A stretch of DNA of 64,000 bases from an uncultured Granulosicoccus sp. (GTDB lineage Bacteria > Pseudomonadota > Gammaproteobacteria > Granulosicoccales > Granulosicoccaceae), in the NCBI GenBank assembly GCA_947499955.1, contig CANMQI010000018.1, forward strand, positions 52,232 through 116,231, given 5' to 3'. This document shows, piece by piece, positions 46,322 to 55,407 of this stretch (its first letter is position 1; each line of letters starts with the position of its first letter). A program made the translations under genes and the position numbers. The notes beneath the pieces were generated by a model that saw nothing but the letters and a program-made list of their open reading frames with translations, ran no database searches and was not told where the DNA came from.

Positions 46322-47053
46322 TCAGTCCAGCACCAGTTCCACGCCGAATCCCATGTAATTGACGCCGCCCCCTTTGCTGGCGAAGAGACCGAATACCGTC
46401 GATCGGTGGAAGATGCTGTAACCGAGGTAGATATCCTTGATGCCCGAGGAAAAGCGTCGCCCACTGTGACCCAGCAGGTGATTGAGAGAGGTCTGGAATG
46501 TCCATTCGAGGTAGTTGGTCAATTTTGCGGACGTATCCGGCAGAAAGTCCTCCACCTCGACAATGGGAATGCGACTGGCGTAGCTCAGACCTTCGCCGAG
46601 ACCAATTCGCAGTGGAAACTGTCGCTTCCCGATCCGGAACTGCTGGTATGCCTTGATATAGACAGTGCCGCCAATGGCATCAGGCTGAAAATCACGTTCG
46701 CCATAATGCTGAATGCCCCCGTATACGACAACTTCTGCAGGCCAGCCCAACAGGGTGTTGCCTACGCGACGACCAACGCCCAGGCTGGCAACGCTGGTGC
46801 GCTGGTCAGGTCTTTCATAGTAGAACGCCAGCGCCGGACCAAAGTCACTTTCCGAGGCAACCGCAACGGCTGTCTGGAGATACCAGTCGCGGCTGAGTGA
46901 CGGAGCGTCACCTGATTCGATGTCGCTACCCGAAGACGCCTCTGCGGTCAGGGACAGCTTGGTGGCGGCGCTCGCAGGGCCTGACCAGGCCGACAGCAGG
47001 AGTATCAGGCAATACAGGCACCGTCTCGCAGGCAGAAAATGATGAAATGTCAA
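46322..47053 (-). CDS. Predicted outer-membrane beta-barrel protein, unknown function
   Basis: The 243-residue protein has a signal peptide (cleavage after GPASA, about residue 29) and a series of amphipathic strands such as WYLQTAVAVASESDFGPALA, SLGVGRRVGNTLLGWPAEVV and a C-terminal VNYMGFGVELVLD. It should be a barrel of about ten or more strands. I cannot assign a named family. The only plausible start in frame is TTG at 47053, with a weak ribosome site; a GTG/ATG alternative is not visible. It is convergent with yicC with no spacer. Confidence 0.65.
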   Translation of the reverse strand: MTFHHFLPARRCLYCLILLLSAWSGPASAATKLSLTAEASSGSDIESGDAPSLSRDWYLQTAVAVASESDFGPALAFYYERPDQRTSVASLGVGRRVGNTLLGWPAEVVVYGGIQHYGERDFQPDAIGGTVYIKAYQQFRIGKRQFPLRIGLGEGLSYASRIPIVEVEDFLPDTSAKLTNYLEWTFQTSLNHLLGHSGRRFSSGIKDIYLGYSIFHRSTVFGLFASKGGGVNYMGFGVELVLD

Positions 47054-47367
47054 GAACGGAGTCCGGAGCGTCGATGGGCTGAGTCAGATGGTACGTTCAA
47101 ACGGGCCAGGAATTGCGGGAATGACACATATTCATGCCGGAGCAGAAGCCGCTCTTCGCAGTGGGACGATAATGCGCCGAGGGCTGCTCTCGCCGACTAT
47201 CCGTGTCTGACGGCGATTTGCCGTGTTACATGCGTCTTTAGTTCAGCCTCTGGTGTAATGACTCAGGTGACTGTTCCGGCTCTGTTCGAGTCCTTGACGT
47301 CACGCGCAATCGCAGAACCCGCTATCCTGACGCCCGGCGGGAATTCCGCAGAATCAGCCGCAGGCAT
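47054..47367. other. 314-base divergent intergenic region
   Basis: I see no gene, repeat or clear promoter boxes here. It must contain the start signals for the divergent barrel gene (minus strand) and the small membrane protein gene (plus strand). Confidence 0.5.
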
Positions 47368-47850
47368 ATGCAGCCAGACAGCACCATGATCAAGAAGGCC
47401 AAAAAAAAGCGCTACGAATGGCCGCCTCCGGAAGGCACTGAAGATGTCTATGTGCCGAGGGCTCGCAATCCCATTCATTCCATCCTGACGGCCTTGCCGA
47501 TCATCATGCTGATCGTCGGCCTGTATCTGTACTACCAGGGAGAATCGGAACAGAGTCACAGCGCACCGATTCGCGCCGAGAGCGTCGATGCCGAAGGCAT
47601 CTTTACCGGACTGTCCGCCATCAAGTCCGGCTCGTCCGGAGGCCGGCACTATCTGTGGTTCGAACAGGAGGGCAAGTCGCGCGGAATCCGTATTCAACCC
47701 CACGAGGCGACGCTTCTGGAGTCATTGGCGCGTGGCGAATCACTGAGTGTCAGGATGGCGCCCAGTGTGGCCGGCTCCAGGACATTCTGGGCCTGGTATG
47801 TCGAGCAGGATGGTGTCGTGTATCTGGATAATTCGGAAAAACTGCAATAG
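47368..47850 (+). CDS. Small single-pass membrane protein, unknown function
   Basis: I do not recognise this family. The 160-residue protein has a basic N-terminus (KKAKKKRYEWPPPEG), one membrane helix (about 40-57, LPIIMLIVGLYLYYQG) and a ~100-residue domain outside the cytoplasm with mixed beta character (GGRHYLWFEQEGKSRGIRI and SRTFWAWYVEQDGVVYLDNS). The last pattern suggests a small beta-sandwich. A second ATG at 47386 is an equally possible start. It is convergent with the sensor kinase gene. Confidence 0.65.
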   Translation: MQPDSTMIKKAKKKRYEWPPPEGTEDVYVPRARNPIHSILTALPIIMLIVGLYLYYQGESEQSHSAPIRAESVDAEGIFTGLSAIKSGSSGGRHYLWFEQEGKSRGIRIQPHEATLLESLARGESLSVRMAPSVAGSRTFWAWYVEQDGVVYLDNSEKLQ

Positions 47851-47889
47851 TGACCCTGCGTTTCGGTAGAACGTCAACGGCATCAAGGC

Positions 47890-49449
47890 TCAGGCCATGA
47901 GTGGCTTGCTTCCTCTGGGGCGTTTGTCGACCGGGGGCTTGCGAGTGAAATGCAGGGTGATCTTCAAGCCCGGATTGGTCGTGTTGCCGGGGTCGTTGTC
48001 TGCCATGATCAAGCGGGCGGAGTGCAATCGCACGACGGCCTGAACCAGGCTCAGACCGAGACCATTGCCGGGTGAATTGCGTTCGTTTTCCAGTCGAACG
48101 AAGCGTTCGAATACGCGCTCGCGCTCGGATTCCGGAATGCCCTGGCCATTGTCGGATACGGTAATGCTGAAGGCATCGCTGTTACCCGTAACGGAAAGGC
48201 AGACAACACCGTCGTGAGGTGTGTACTTGATGGCGTTGTCCAGCAGATTGGTCAGCGCCTGCCCAATCAGATGGCGGTTGCAGTGAAAGACCGGATTGCT
48301 CTTGATGTCGGTATAGAATGTCAATTCGCCATTCTCTTCGGCGACGGCCTCATACAGCTCGGCCAATTCACCTGCCAGATCGCCGATGCGCGTCTCTGTC
48401 CATTGCGATGAGTCAATGCCGGCTTCCAGTCGTGCAATGCTGAGCATGGCATTGAAGGTATGTATCAGGCTGTCGGCGTCGCCAATGGCCTCGTCCATTA
48501 CCGAACGATAGACTTCCGGATCTCTCTCCTCCAGCAAGGTGACTTCCAGACGATTGCGCAAGCGAGTCAGCGGGCTGCGCAGATCGTGTGCCACGTTGTT
48601 GGTGACCTGCTGCATGCTTTTCATCAGGTCTTCGATACGGTTGAGCATCTGATTGAGCTTGGTGGAAATCTCATCGAATTCATCGTCGCGGTCGGTGACG
48701 CGCAACCGCTGGGAAAGGTCGCCACTCATGATTTCCGAGGCGGTGCGACTGACGGAGTCGATACGCCTGAGTACACTGGTACCGATCCACAGGCCGCCGA
48801 TCAGCGAGAACAGCAAAGTCATGCCGGTGGCACCGACGACCAGTGCGAAGGTGTGGTCCAGCAGGGCCTGTTCATCGCTGATTTCATGGCCGATGGTCAG
48901 CTTCAATCCATCCGAAAGCTGCGTCTCGGCCACCCGGACCGGGTTGAATGCGCGAGGACTGCCCGGTGGCAGATCGGCGACATCGCCCATGTTGCGAGTG
49001 GTGTGGGTACGTACGGACTTGAGCTTGAGCGGTACAGCGTCAGCCGGCTTTTCCTTGCTTTTTTCGGCAGATTCATTGTTGGCCAGATAATAGAATCGAC
49101 CATAGGTGTCTATCTGGTTGCGTCGTTGTATCGCTTCCAGCAGTTCCGGCAAGGCGCCGGACTTGTACAGATTGATCAGATAATCGGTTTCGAGGCGAAG
49201 ACGCGCATCGACTTGTGATTCGATCTGGTCACGCGTTGACCAATAGATGAAGCCAAGGGTGGCGGCCGACAATGCGCTGAAAAGCGTGGCGTAGATCAGG
49301 GCCAGGCGGAAGGCGGAGGTGCGAAACAGGCGTCGGCGGTCGAGTCGACGGAACCAGCCCGGAAACCGTCTGCGTTGCCTGTCCTGCATGGGCTGCTCTG
49401 GTGTGCCAGGGCGTTGACCCGAGGTATCGGCAAGTTTCTGCTGCAACAT
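47890..49449 (-). CDS. Two-component sensor histidine kinase
   Basis: The 519-residue protein has two membrane helices (about 48-70 and 200-222) enclosing a periplasmic sensor region of about 130 residues. A HAMP domain follows (about 222-275), then the phosphoacceptor His288 in NNVAHDLRSPLTRLRNRLE, and the ATPase domain with NLLDNAIKYT, SDNGQGIPESER and GNGLGLSLVQA. It is of the OmpR-partner (QseC/CusS-like) class. It lies 93 bases downstream of the response regulator gene on the same strand. The signal is unknown; the neighbouring DegP-type gene hints at envelope stress. Confidence 0.93.
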   Translation of the reverse strand: MLQQKLADTSGQRPGTPEQPMQDRQRRRFPGWFRRLDRRRLFRTSAFRLALIYATLFSALSAATLGFIYWSTRDQIESQVDARLRLETDYLINLYKSGALPELLEAIQRRNQIDTYGRFYYLANNESAEKSKEKPADAVPLKLKSVRTHTTRNMGDVADLPPGSPRAFNPVRVAETQLSDGLKLTIGHEISDEQALLDHTFALVVGATGMTLLFSLIGGLWIGTSVLRRIDSVSRTASEIMSGDLSQRLRVTDRDDEFDEISTKLNQMLNRIEDLMKSMQQVTNNVAHDLRSPLTRLRNRLEVTLLEERDPEVYRSVMDEAIGDADSLIHTFNAMLSIARLEAGIDSSQWTETRIGDLAGELAELYEAVAEENGELTFYTDIKSNPVFHCNRHLIGQALTNLLDNAIKYTPHDGVVCLSVTGNSDAFSITVSDNGQGIPESERERVFERFVRLENERNSPGNGLGLSLVQAVVRLHSARLIMADNDPGNTTNPGLKITLHFTRKPPVDKRPRGSKPLMA

Positions 49450-49542
49450 GGTATCCGGTTAATGCGCTGGGCTTCAGTTTTCCAACGCCAGAAAGTGGCC
49501 GGGGAGCAGGGTATCGGCACCTGCCCCCAAGCTGCGCTTGTG

Positions 49543-50238
49543 TCAGTTGGTCTCGGCGGGAGATGACACTTCCTGCAGTTTGTAGCCAGCTCCTCTGACG
49601 GTATGCAACAGAGGAGAGTCGAAGTCCTTGTCGATCTTGCTGCGCAGACGGCTGATCTGCACATCGATGACATTGGTTTGCGGATCGAAGTGATAGTCCC
49701 ACACGTTTTCCAGCAGCATGCTGCGGGTCACAACCTGACCGGTGTGCTGCATGAGGTATTCGAGCAGTCGGAATTCGCGAGGTTGCAGGTTGATGTTGCG
49801 ACCAGAGCGGGTGACCTTGTGCTTGATCAGATCCAGTGTCAGGTCACCCACGTGCAGTACCGTGCCCTGAACGCCGGATTGAGCGCGGCGCGTCAAGGCC
49901 TGCAGACGTGCCGTGAGTTCACTGAGCTGATATGGCTTGGTCAGATAGTCATCGCCGCCGGCCTTCAATCCGGTAACGCGTTCGTCCACATCATCCAGTG
50001 CGCTCAGAATGAGAACCGGCGCCATATTGCCCATACGGCGAAGCTCCTCGATGACCGACAGACCGTCACGCTTTGGCAGCATGCGATCGATGATCATGGA
50101 GTCATAGGCATTGGCAATGGCCATCTCCAGCCCTTCCTCACCGTCGGCTGCATGTTCAACGGAGTGACCGCTTTCTGTCAGCCCTTTGACAAGGTACGCC
50201 GCCGCTTCGGTGTCGTCCTCGACTAGTAAAATTCGCAT
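49543..50238 (-). CDS. OmpR-family response regulator
   Basis: The 231-residue protein from MRILLVEDD has a receiver domain with phosphoacceptor Asp51 (SMIIDRMLPKRDG), the conserved Lys101 (LTKPYQ) and acidic pocket residues Asp8 and Asp9. A winged-helix DNA-binding domain follows (about 130-225: VGDLTLDLIKHKV, REFRLLEYLMQHTGQVVTRS, VIDVQISRLRSKID, HTVRGAGYKL). It is most like the QseB/TctD/CusR group. It is divergent from a DegP-type protease gene, with a perfect inverted repeat between them that may be its operator. Confidence 0.95.
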   Translation of the reverse strand: MRILLVEDDTEAAAYLVKGLTESGHSVEHAADGEEGLEMAIANAYDSMIIDRMLPKRDGLSVIEELRRMGNMAPVLILSALDDVDERVTGLKAGGDDYLTKPYQLSELTARLQALTRRAQSGVQGTVLHVGDLTLDLIKHKVTRSGRNINLQPREFRLLEYLMQHTGQVVTRSMLLENVWDYHFDPQTNVIDVQISRLRSKIDKDFDSPLLHTVRGAGYKLQEVSSPAETN

Positions 50239-50292
50239 GTAGCCCCCATATTTTTGTGACGCAAAATCCTGTTCGAACAACACTGTCGCGCC

Positions 50293-50320
50293 TGACAAGC
50301 TGGTAATGAAACGCTTGTCA
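50293..50320. promoter_or_regulatory. Inverted repeat between response regulator and DegP-type gene
   Basis: TGACAAGC (50293-50300) and GCTTGTCA (50313-50320) are a perfect 8-bp inverted repeat with a 12-base spacer, so half-sites are 20 bases (two helical turns) apart. Nearer the protease gene, TTACGT occurs twice (50354-50359 and 50363-50368). Either could be a binding site for the adjacent OmpR-type regulator; which is unknown. Confidence 0.4.
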
Positions 50321-50391
50321 ACAGAAGCCGGTCAATCTGGAACCACTTTCTGTTTACGTCAGTTACGTGAAAATCCACGGAGTTCAAAAAC

Positions 50392-51903
50392 ATGTTAAAA
50401 ACGCTCGAACCTGCCTGGCAGATGACTCCTGAGAATGGCGCTGTTACGCACTCATTCAAGGCGTCCATCAAATCAAGCATGGTCAATGGGACCAGAATAT
50501 ATCGAAAATTGCTTCTCTGGTTGGCATTGGTACCCATTATTGCTGTAACGCCATCCTTCGCCTCTACGCTGCCTGATTTCAGTGCACTTGTCGAGCAGGA
50601 AGCCGGAGCGGTAGTCAAGATATCGGTACGTACCAGTGTCGAGAGCCCCATGAGCGGCGGTTTTCCGGGGTTCAGTCCGGAACAGATTCCCGAACAATTT
50701 CGTCGTTTCTTCGACCAGTTTCCGCAGGATCCGTCGCCTGAGCCTCGAGAGGGTGCAGGATTTGGCAGTGGCTTCATCATTTCCGAAGACGGATACGTCA
50801 TCACCAATGCACATGTTGTGGATAACGCAACACAGATCACAGTCGGCTTGAATGATCGGCGTGAGTACGACGCGACACTGGTCGGTAGTGATCCGGCCAG
50901 CGATATCGCCCTGTTGAAACTGGATGTCGATGGTTTGCCGGCAGTCACCATCGGGGACTCGGAAGCGCTGAAAGTCGGGGAGTGGGTATTGGCAATCGGA
51001 TCGCCGTTCGGCTTCGAGCACACGGCAACGCAGGGCATCGTATCTGCGCTGTCCAGAAGTCTGCCCGATGACACCTACATTCCATTCATTCAGACCGACG
51101 TGGCGGTGAACCCGGGAAATTCGGGTGGTCCTCTGTTCAATACCGATGGCGAGGTGGTCGGTGTCAATTCGCAGATCTACTCACGATCGGGTGGCTATCA
51201 GGGCCTGTCGTTCTCCATTCCCATCAATGTGGCGATGACGATTGCTGATCAATTGAAGGATCATGGCTATGCAACGCGTGGGTGGCTGGGTGTCGCCATC
51301 CAGAACGTCGATCAGTTACTGGCAGAGTCCTTCGGGCTGGACAAACCGGAGGGCGCTTTGGTGGCGCAGGTGACCGAGGACAGTCCTGCGGACAAGGCCG
51401 GCGTGCTCAGTGGTGACATCATTCTCGAATTCGATGGTCGCGCTGTGAGTTATTCCAGTGCACTACCACCGCTGGTCGGTGCGGTCATGCCCGGCAAGAC
51501 CGTAGAGATGGTTGTGCTGCGTGACGGGCGCAAGAAGACGCTTGATGTGACCGTGGAAGCGCTGGACGAAGGGCAGCCCGAACGCCCTGCAGTCGCCCCT
51601 GATCCGGTCGGTGAGTCACGTCTGGGAGTCGAGGTGTCAGAGTTGCCGGATGAGCTTGCAGAGCAGACGGGACTCGATCATGGGGTACTGGTTGCGAAGA
51701 TCGATCCTGATGGTGCCGCTGCCAGGGCTGGTATCCGTGAAGGTGATGTCATCCTGTCGCTCAATCGCGAGGAAATCGACAGTGTTGATGAACTGGAGGA
51801 ACTGTCCAGCAAGGCATCAGCCGGCGAGGCTATTCCCGTACTGGTGCAGCGTGGAAATTCGCCCATGTTCCTGGCCCTGACGCTGCCTTCCGACAAGGAC
51901 TGA
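50392..51903 (+). CDS. DegP/DegQ/MucD-type periplasmic serine protease
   Basis: DegP-type proteases degrade or chaperone misfolded envelope proteins. The protein has the catalytic triad His141 (ITNAHVVD), Asp171 (ASDIALLK) and Ser244 (NPGNSGGPL), followed by two PDZ domains (about 305-395 and 410-500; RGWLGVAIQNV and SRLGVEVSEL open them). The start is unsure: ATG 50392 has GGAG ten bases upstream but puts about 38 residues before the signal core, whereas ATG 50479 (MVNGTRIYRK) gives a normal signal peptide cut after SFA. The gene is divergent from a two-component system that may control it. Confidence 0.93.
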   Translation: MLKTLEPAWQMTPENGAVTHSFKASIKSSMVNGTRIYRKLLLWLALVPIIAVTPSFASTLPDFSALVEQEAGAVVKISVRTSVESPMSGGFPGFSPEQIPEQFRRFFDQFPQDPSPEPREGAGFGSGFIISEDGYVITNAHVVDNATQITVGLNDRREYDATLVGSDPASDIALLKLDVDGLPAVTIGDSEALKVGEWVLAIGSPFGFEHTATQGIVSALSRSLPDDTYIPFIQTDVAVNPGNSGGPLFNTDGEVVGVNSQIYSRSGGYQGLSFSIPINVAMTIADQLKDHGYATRGWLGVAIQNVDQLLAESFGLDKPEGALVAQVTEDSPADKAGVLSGDIILEFDGRAVSYSSALPPLVGAVMPGKTVEMVVLRDGRKKTLDVTVEALDEGQPERPAVAPDPVGESRLGVEVSELPDELAEQTGLDHGVLVAKIDPDGAAARAGIREGDVILSLNREEIDSVDELEELSSKASAGEAIPVLVQRGNSPMFLALTLPSDKD

Positions 51904-51970
51904 TCGGCAGTTCCGGTGCCCGGAGTTGTCCGGGCCCGATCGTCACCTCGGGGATCAGGGATGATCCCCG
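51902..51970 (+). terminator. Two consecutive hairpins after the DegP-type gene
   Basis: GCCCGG/CCGGGC (51918-51935, loop AGTTGT) sits inside an outer GATCGG/CCGATC pairing that begins at the stop codon. A second stem, CGGGGATCA/TGATCCCCG (51949-51970), is perfect over 9 bp with a GGGA tetraloop. Neither has a T-tract, so they may protect or end the transcript. Confidence 0.45.
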
Positions 51971-52070
51971 ACTCCGCTGGCAATCCGATCTGAGGCAGCG
52001 ACGACTAATCGCAGTTCGGTAAGGCAACGATAGTCCTGTCGATGCCGCCGTGAGGCAGAGTTTGTCCGTA

Positions 52071-52808
52071 TCAGTCGGTCTTGTCGGTCACCATGATGTC
52101 TTCCAGCGTCAGACCAGTCAGGCGATTGACCGTACGCCAGATGAACCAGAAGATACCCAGCATCATGATCATCGACGGAATGGCGATCACGGGGTAGCTC
52201 AGCAGTGTCATGCGTCCCAGTTCCTCATTGAAGGCGGACGAACCGCTTTCACTGGTCACGATGATCTTGGCCAGAAAATAGTTCATCACCGCACTGAACA
52301 GAAAGGTACCGGCCAACAGGGTATTGGCCCTGTCCAGGCGTGATTCGAATTCCGGCCGCGTGTTCTTCTTGTCCAGTTCCTCCTGGATGCGATCCACATT
52401 CATGATGGTGGGGTTGAACAGCAGTTTCCTGACCAGTGGGTAGCCCAGCTTGTTGGCAACCAGCACGCCGATACCGATGCACAGCGGGATGGCCGCCTCC
52501 TTGATGGCCAGCCACTGTGCATCGATCTTGAGCAGGCCGATACCACCAGTGAGAATCACGCTGACAACGCCGAGTGCTGCCATGACATTGCGCTTGCCGT
52601 TGGCGATCCATTCATACAGGCCGTAACCGATGGGGAAGGCCAGCGCCAGAATCAGGGCATTGGTTGCGCCCAACCTTGCATCATCACTGAATTTCATCAG
52701 AATGATCGATGGGATGACAATGCTGATGATCAGATCAACAAAAGGCCGCTGTTGCGGTTGAGTCTTCAGGGTGGCGTCTTCTGTCACGGTATCGTCAGGT
52801 GTCGGCAT
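52071..52808 (-). CDS. VC0807-like integral membrane protein
   Basis: The 245-residue protein has about six membrane helices. The segments ILMKFSDDARLGATNALILA and LAFPIGYGLYEW resemble the uncharacterised VC0807 family, distantly related to intracellular septation protein A. A soluble stretch at about 140-165 (LDKKNTRPEFESRLDRANTL) joins the third and fourth thirds of the protein. The function is unknown. It is convergent with the DegP-type gene and divergent from the VOC-cupin gene. Confidence 0.6.
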   Translation of the reverse strand: MPTPDDTVTEDATLKTQPQQRPFVDLIISIVIPSIILMKFSDDARLGATNALILALAFPIGYGLYEWIANGKRNVMAALGVVSVILTGGIGLLKIDAQWLAIKEAAIPLCIGIGVLVANKLGYPLVRKLLFNPTIMNVDRIQEELDKKNTRPEFESRLDRANTLLAGTFLFSAVMNYFLAKIIVTSESGSSAFNEELGRMTLLSYPVIAIPSMIMMLGIFWFIWRTVNRLTGLTLEDIMVTDKTD

Positions 52809-53090
52809 AATGCGCGAGTATAGCCTGAGAGCGCTGAAGGGGCGTTCGCGGCGGATGGTGGCCGTGTAACACTACGTGTCTTCGCAAGCGCCATGCCCGG
52901 TTTGGTCTGGCGATCCGCCGAGAGCCGGACACAGTCGGCCTGGCAGAGCTGCGCGGTACTACTGAGGCAATGCTGGTACGGCAGGCGTATGGCCGTGTAT
53001 TCTTGTTGGCAGGGCAGTTCCGACGGGTGTCTGCTATAGATCAATTAACTTTCGCGATTGAACAGCGCGCACCTCGCAAACACGATACTG

Positions 53091-54152
53091 ATGGCAATCA
53101 AGCAAGAAGATCAGGTATTCAGCGTCTTGCCCTGCAACGACTTGCAGGCCGATATCGCTTTCTATACGCGAGAGCTGAACATGCAGCTGGACCGGCTTTA
53201 TCCATCGGAGAAACCTCACTCGGCCGAACTGTCTGGCCGTGGTCTGTCCCTGCTGCTGGATACTCGCCACCAGGGGGCTCCTGGGTTGCTGGTCATCAAG
53301 TCCGAAGAGACCTTGCGTCAGCCGATTCAGTCGCCCAGTGGTACTGAACTTCGCTGGGAGCGCACGGCGGAGCCGCATGTGCAGAGCTTTGCCAATCATC
53401 GTGAGGAAATCTGCACACTCCGGGGTACCCCATGGGTCACCGGCAGGGCCGGCACGCATACCCGAGACCTGATTCCCAGTCGTCTGGGGGGCGGCATCAT
53501 GGTGTCCCATATCCGTATTCCCAATGGCGGACCGGTACGCGACCGTGTTCATTATCACACCACCGAATTTCAGCTGCTGTTCTGTGTGCAAGGCTGGATT
53601 CAGCTGGTCTACGAAGATCAGGGACCACCCATTACCCTGCACGCGGGTGATTGCGTGACACAGCCTCCTCATATTCGGCACCGTGTGATGGAAACATCCA
53701 ATGGCCTTGAAGTCATCGAGGTGGGGACTCCGGCCGAGCATGTCACGGCGATAGATAATGATATGGAGTTGCCCAACGGCCGAGTTGACAGCCATCGACT
53801 GTTTCACGGGCAGCGCTTCTGCCATTACGTACACAAGGGCGCACGCTGGCAACCACATCGTCTGCCGGGATTGGCGGCCTCCGAAACCGGCGTCGCCGAA
53901 GCCACTGCGGGTATCGCTGGCGCCAGAATGCTCAAGTCAAGTGGTGCTTCGCCAGCCTACAGCACCTCACATGCAGCCCAGGTTCTGTTCTCGTACGTGG
54001 TGGCCGGCAGTGTGCGCATCAATCGGCAATTGTTGGTGGCAGGTGATGCCTTTACCTTGCCGCCAGGGGAAAACTATTCCGTGGGTGACATCTCGGCAGA
54101 TCTCAGCCTGCTGGAATTATCCCTGCCGGGCAAATTCGACACGCGGTTGTAG
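53091..54152 (+). CDS. VOC-cupin fusion protein, unknown function
   Basis: The 353-residue protein from MAIKQEDQ has an N-terminal VOC/glyoxalase-like half-domain (about 7-65: VLPCNDLQADIAFYTRELNM). Two cupin domains follow. The first (about 140-230) has metal-ligand candidates in RVHYHTTEF and HAGDCVTQPPHIRH. The second (about 250-345) ends VAGDAFTLPPGENYSVGD and has fewer obvious ligands. No good ribosome site is visible; a TTG at 53058 is an alternative start. Cupins of this type include dioxygenases and sugar- or acid-binding proteins. I cannot assign a reaction. Confidence 0.7.
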   Translation: MAIKQEDQVFSVLPCNDLQADIAFYTRELNMQLDRLYPSEKPHSAELSGRGLSLLLDTRHQGAPGLLVIKSEETLRQPIQSPSGTELRWERTAEPHVQSFANHREEICTLRGTPWVTGRAGTHTRDLIPSRLGGGIMVSHIRIPNGGPVRDRVHYHTTEFQLLFCVQGWIQLVYEDQGPPITLHAGDCVTQPPHIRHRVMETSNGLEVIEVGTPAEHVTAIDNDMELPNGRVDSHRLFHGQRFCHYVHKGARWQPHRLPGLAASETGVAEATAGIAGARMLKSSGASPAYSTSHAAQVLFSYVVAGSVRINRQLLVAGDAFTLPPGENYSVGDISADLSLLELSLPGKFDTRL

Positions 54153-54187
54153 CCACAGGACTTGGCACGGACGCGCAGTGCCAGAGT

Positions 54188-55327
54188 TCAATTGACATTG
54201 ACACCCGGTCGGATCATCTTGAAATACCGCTGTCCCGGTGAGAGTTCAATCTCCAGAGTCCGTCGTTGCATGACGAGCCCCGGGGTCAGCCCGTCTCCGC
54301 TAATCTGCAGTTGGAGCGTGTGCGAGCCGGGTGGCAGTGAGGTGCGAACCAGTGTCAACCAGGCCGGCAGGGTTTCCCAACTGCGAGTATCGGCCTGCTC
54401 GATAGCCAGAAAAATCAATTTCGCGATACTGCCTGCCAGCGCGTCCTGTTCCGAGATGGCTTCTGAAACACTGTACTTGGCGGCTAATCGCAGGGCCTGC
54501 CTGGCAGCAATGCGCTTGCCACGCTCAGCCAGAGAATCACTGGAAATGCGCACCAGTTGAGTATCGCTGCGTATTGTTGGTAGCGGCTCGTCTTCATGGT
54601 AGATGCGGATTACCGGGGGGATGCTGGCCGGCTCTGGATAATAGGGGAAGGAGATGCGGGCATTGACGTCGATGAACAGATCTCCGGGCAGTTTCGGTTC
54701 GATGAATCCAGACGCCACGAACAGCACCAGCTCACTCTCATCCTTGCCCAGTGGCTTGTCCAGTGACGTGCCGAAATCGTCCTTCAGCCGTCTGTATTCC
54801 ACACTGGCGCTGTCATTCTGTCCTGCGGCGGCGAAGCTCAGTGCCATGAGTGCCCGGGTAAAGACATCCTGCTTGAGAACATCTCCGTGTTCCTCATACA
54901 CGGCCACTGCTCGACGAGCTTCGACGGCCGCTCCTTGCGGTTCATCGATCAGTAGAAAATTGAGCATCTGGAAGGTGTGGATCCAGAGACGTTCGCTGTA
55001 TTCACCACTGTAGCGAGTTGCCCAGTCGCTGGTCAGCAAGGCTGAGGACTGATCTCGCAGACTGACGTAGTCGAGCTCGTCCACCAGTCGCAAGGCACTG
55101 TCGAAGGCTGCAATACTGGTCTCGAATTCACCGGCGGCCTGGGCAACCAGTCCCCTGTCCAGATACAGGAGAAGCCGGTCGCGCCGCGAGACGTTCGCCT
55201 CCGACAAGGTCTGCAGGGCTTCCTGAGCACTGCCATGACGGAACTGGTCCCGCGCGACATTCAGCGCACCCGACGTTGCACAGGCTTGCAACAGCACCAT
55301 CAAGCTCAATAGTGCCGTACGAAGCAT
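54188..55327 (-). CDS. COG3014-like lipoprotein
   Basis: The 379-residue protein starts at 55327 (MLRTALLSLM) and has a lipobox, LQAC, at about 14-17. A helical, TPR-like region follows (AGEFETSIAAFDSALRLVDE, FQMLNFLLIDEPQGAAVEAR), then a beta-rich C-terminus ending LSPGQRYFKMIRPG. The pattern matches COG3014 lipoproteins of unknown function, which are often encoded beside LpoB-like proteins. Here it follows lpoB after 80 bases on the same strand. A role in envelope assembly is inference from context. Confidence 0.75.
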   Translation of the reverse strand: MLRTALLSLMVLLQACATSGALNVARDQFRHGSAQEALQTLSEANVSRRDRLLLYLDRGLVAQAAGEFETSIAAFDSALRLVDELDYVSLRDQSSALLTSDWATRYSGEYSERLWIHTFQMLNFLLIDEPQGAAVEARRAVAVYEEHGDVLKQDVFTRALMALSFAAAGQNDSASVEYRRLKDDFGTSLDKPLGKDESELVLFVASGFIEPKLPGDLFIDVNARISFPYYPEPASIPPVIRIYHEDEPLPTIRSDTQLVRISSDSLAERGKRIAARQALRLAAKYSVSEAISEQDALAGSIAKLIFLAIEQADTRSWETLPAWLTLVRTSLPPGSHTLQLQISGDGLTPGLVMQRRTLEIELSPGQRYFKMIRPGVNVN

Positions 55328-55407
55328 GCTCTTCGATAGTGGGTGACCAGACAATTCAATGGTCCTTCGAATACGCAAGAGGCTGGTGTCTCTCCGGTGC
55401 TGGCCGA

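Noticed and set aside
46322..46505. Overlap or fusion between yicC and the convergent barrel gene
   Set aside because: The two stops simply abut; both proteins have complete C-termini.
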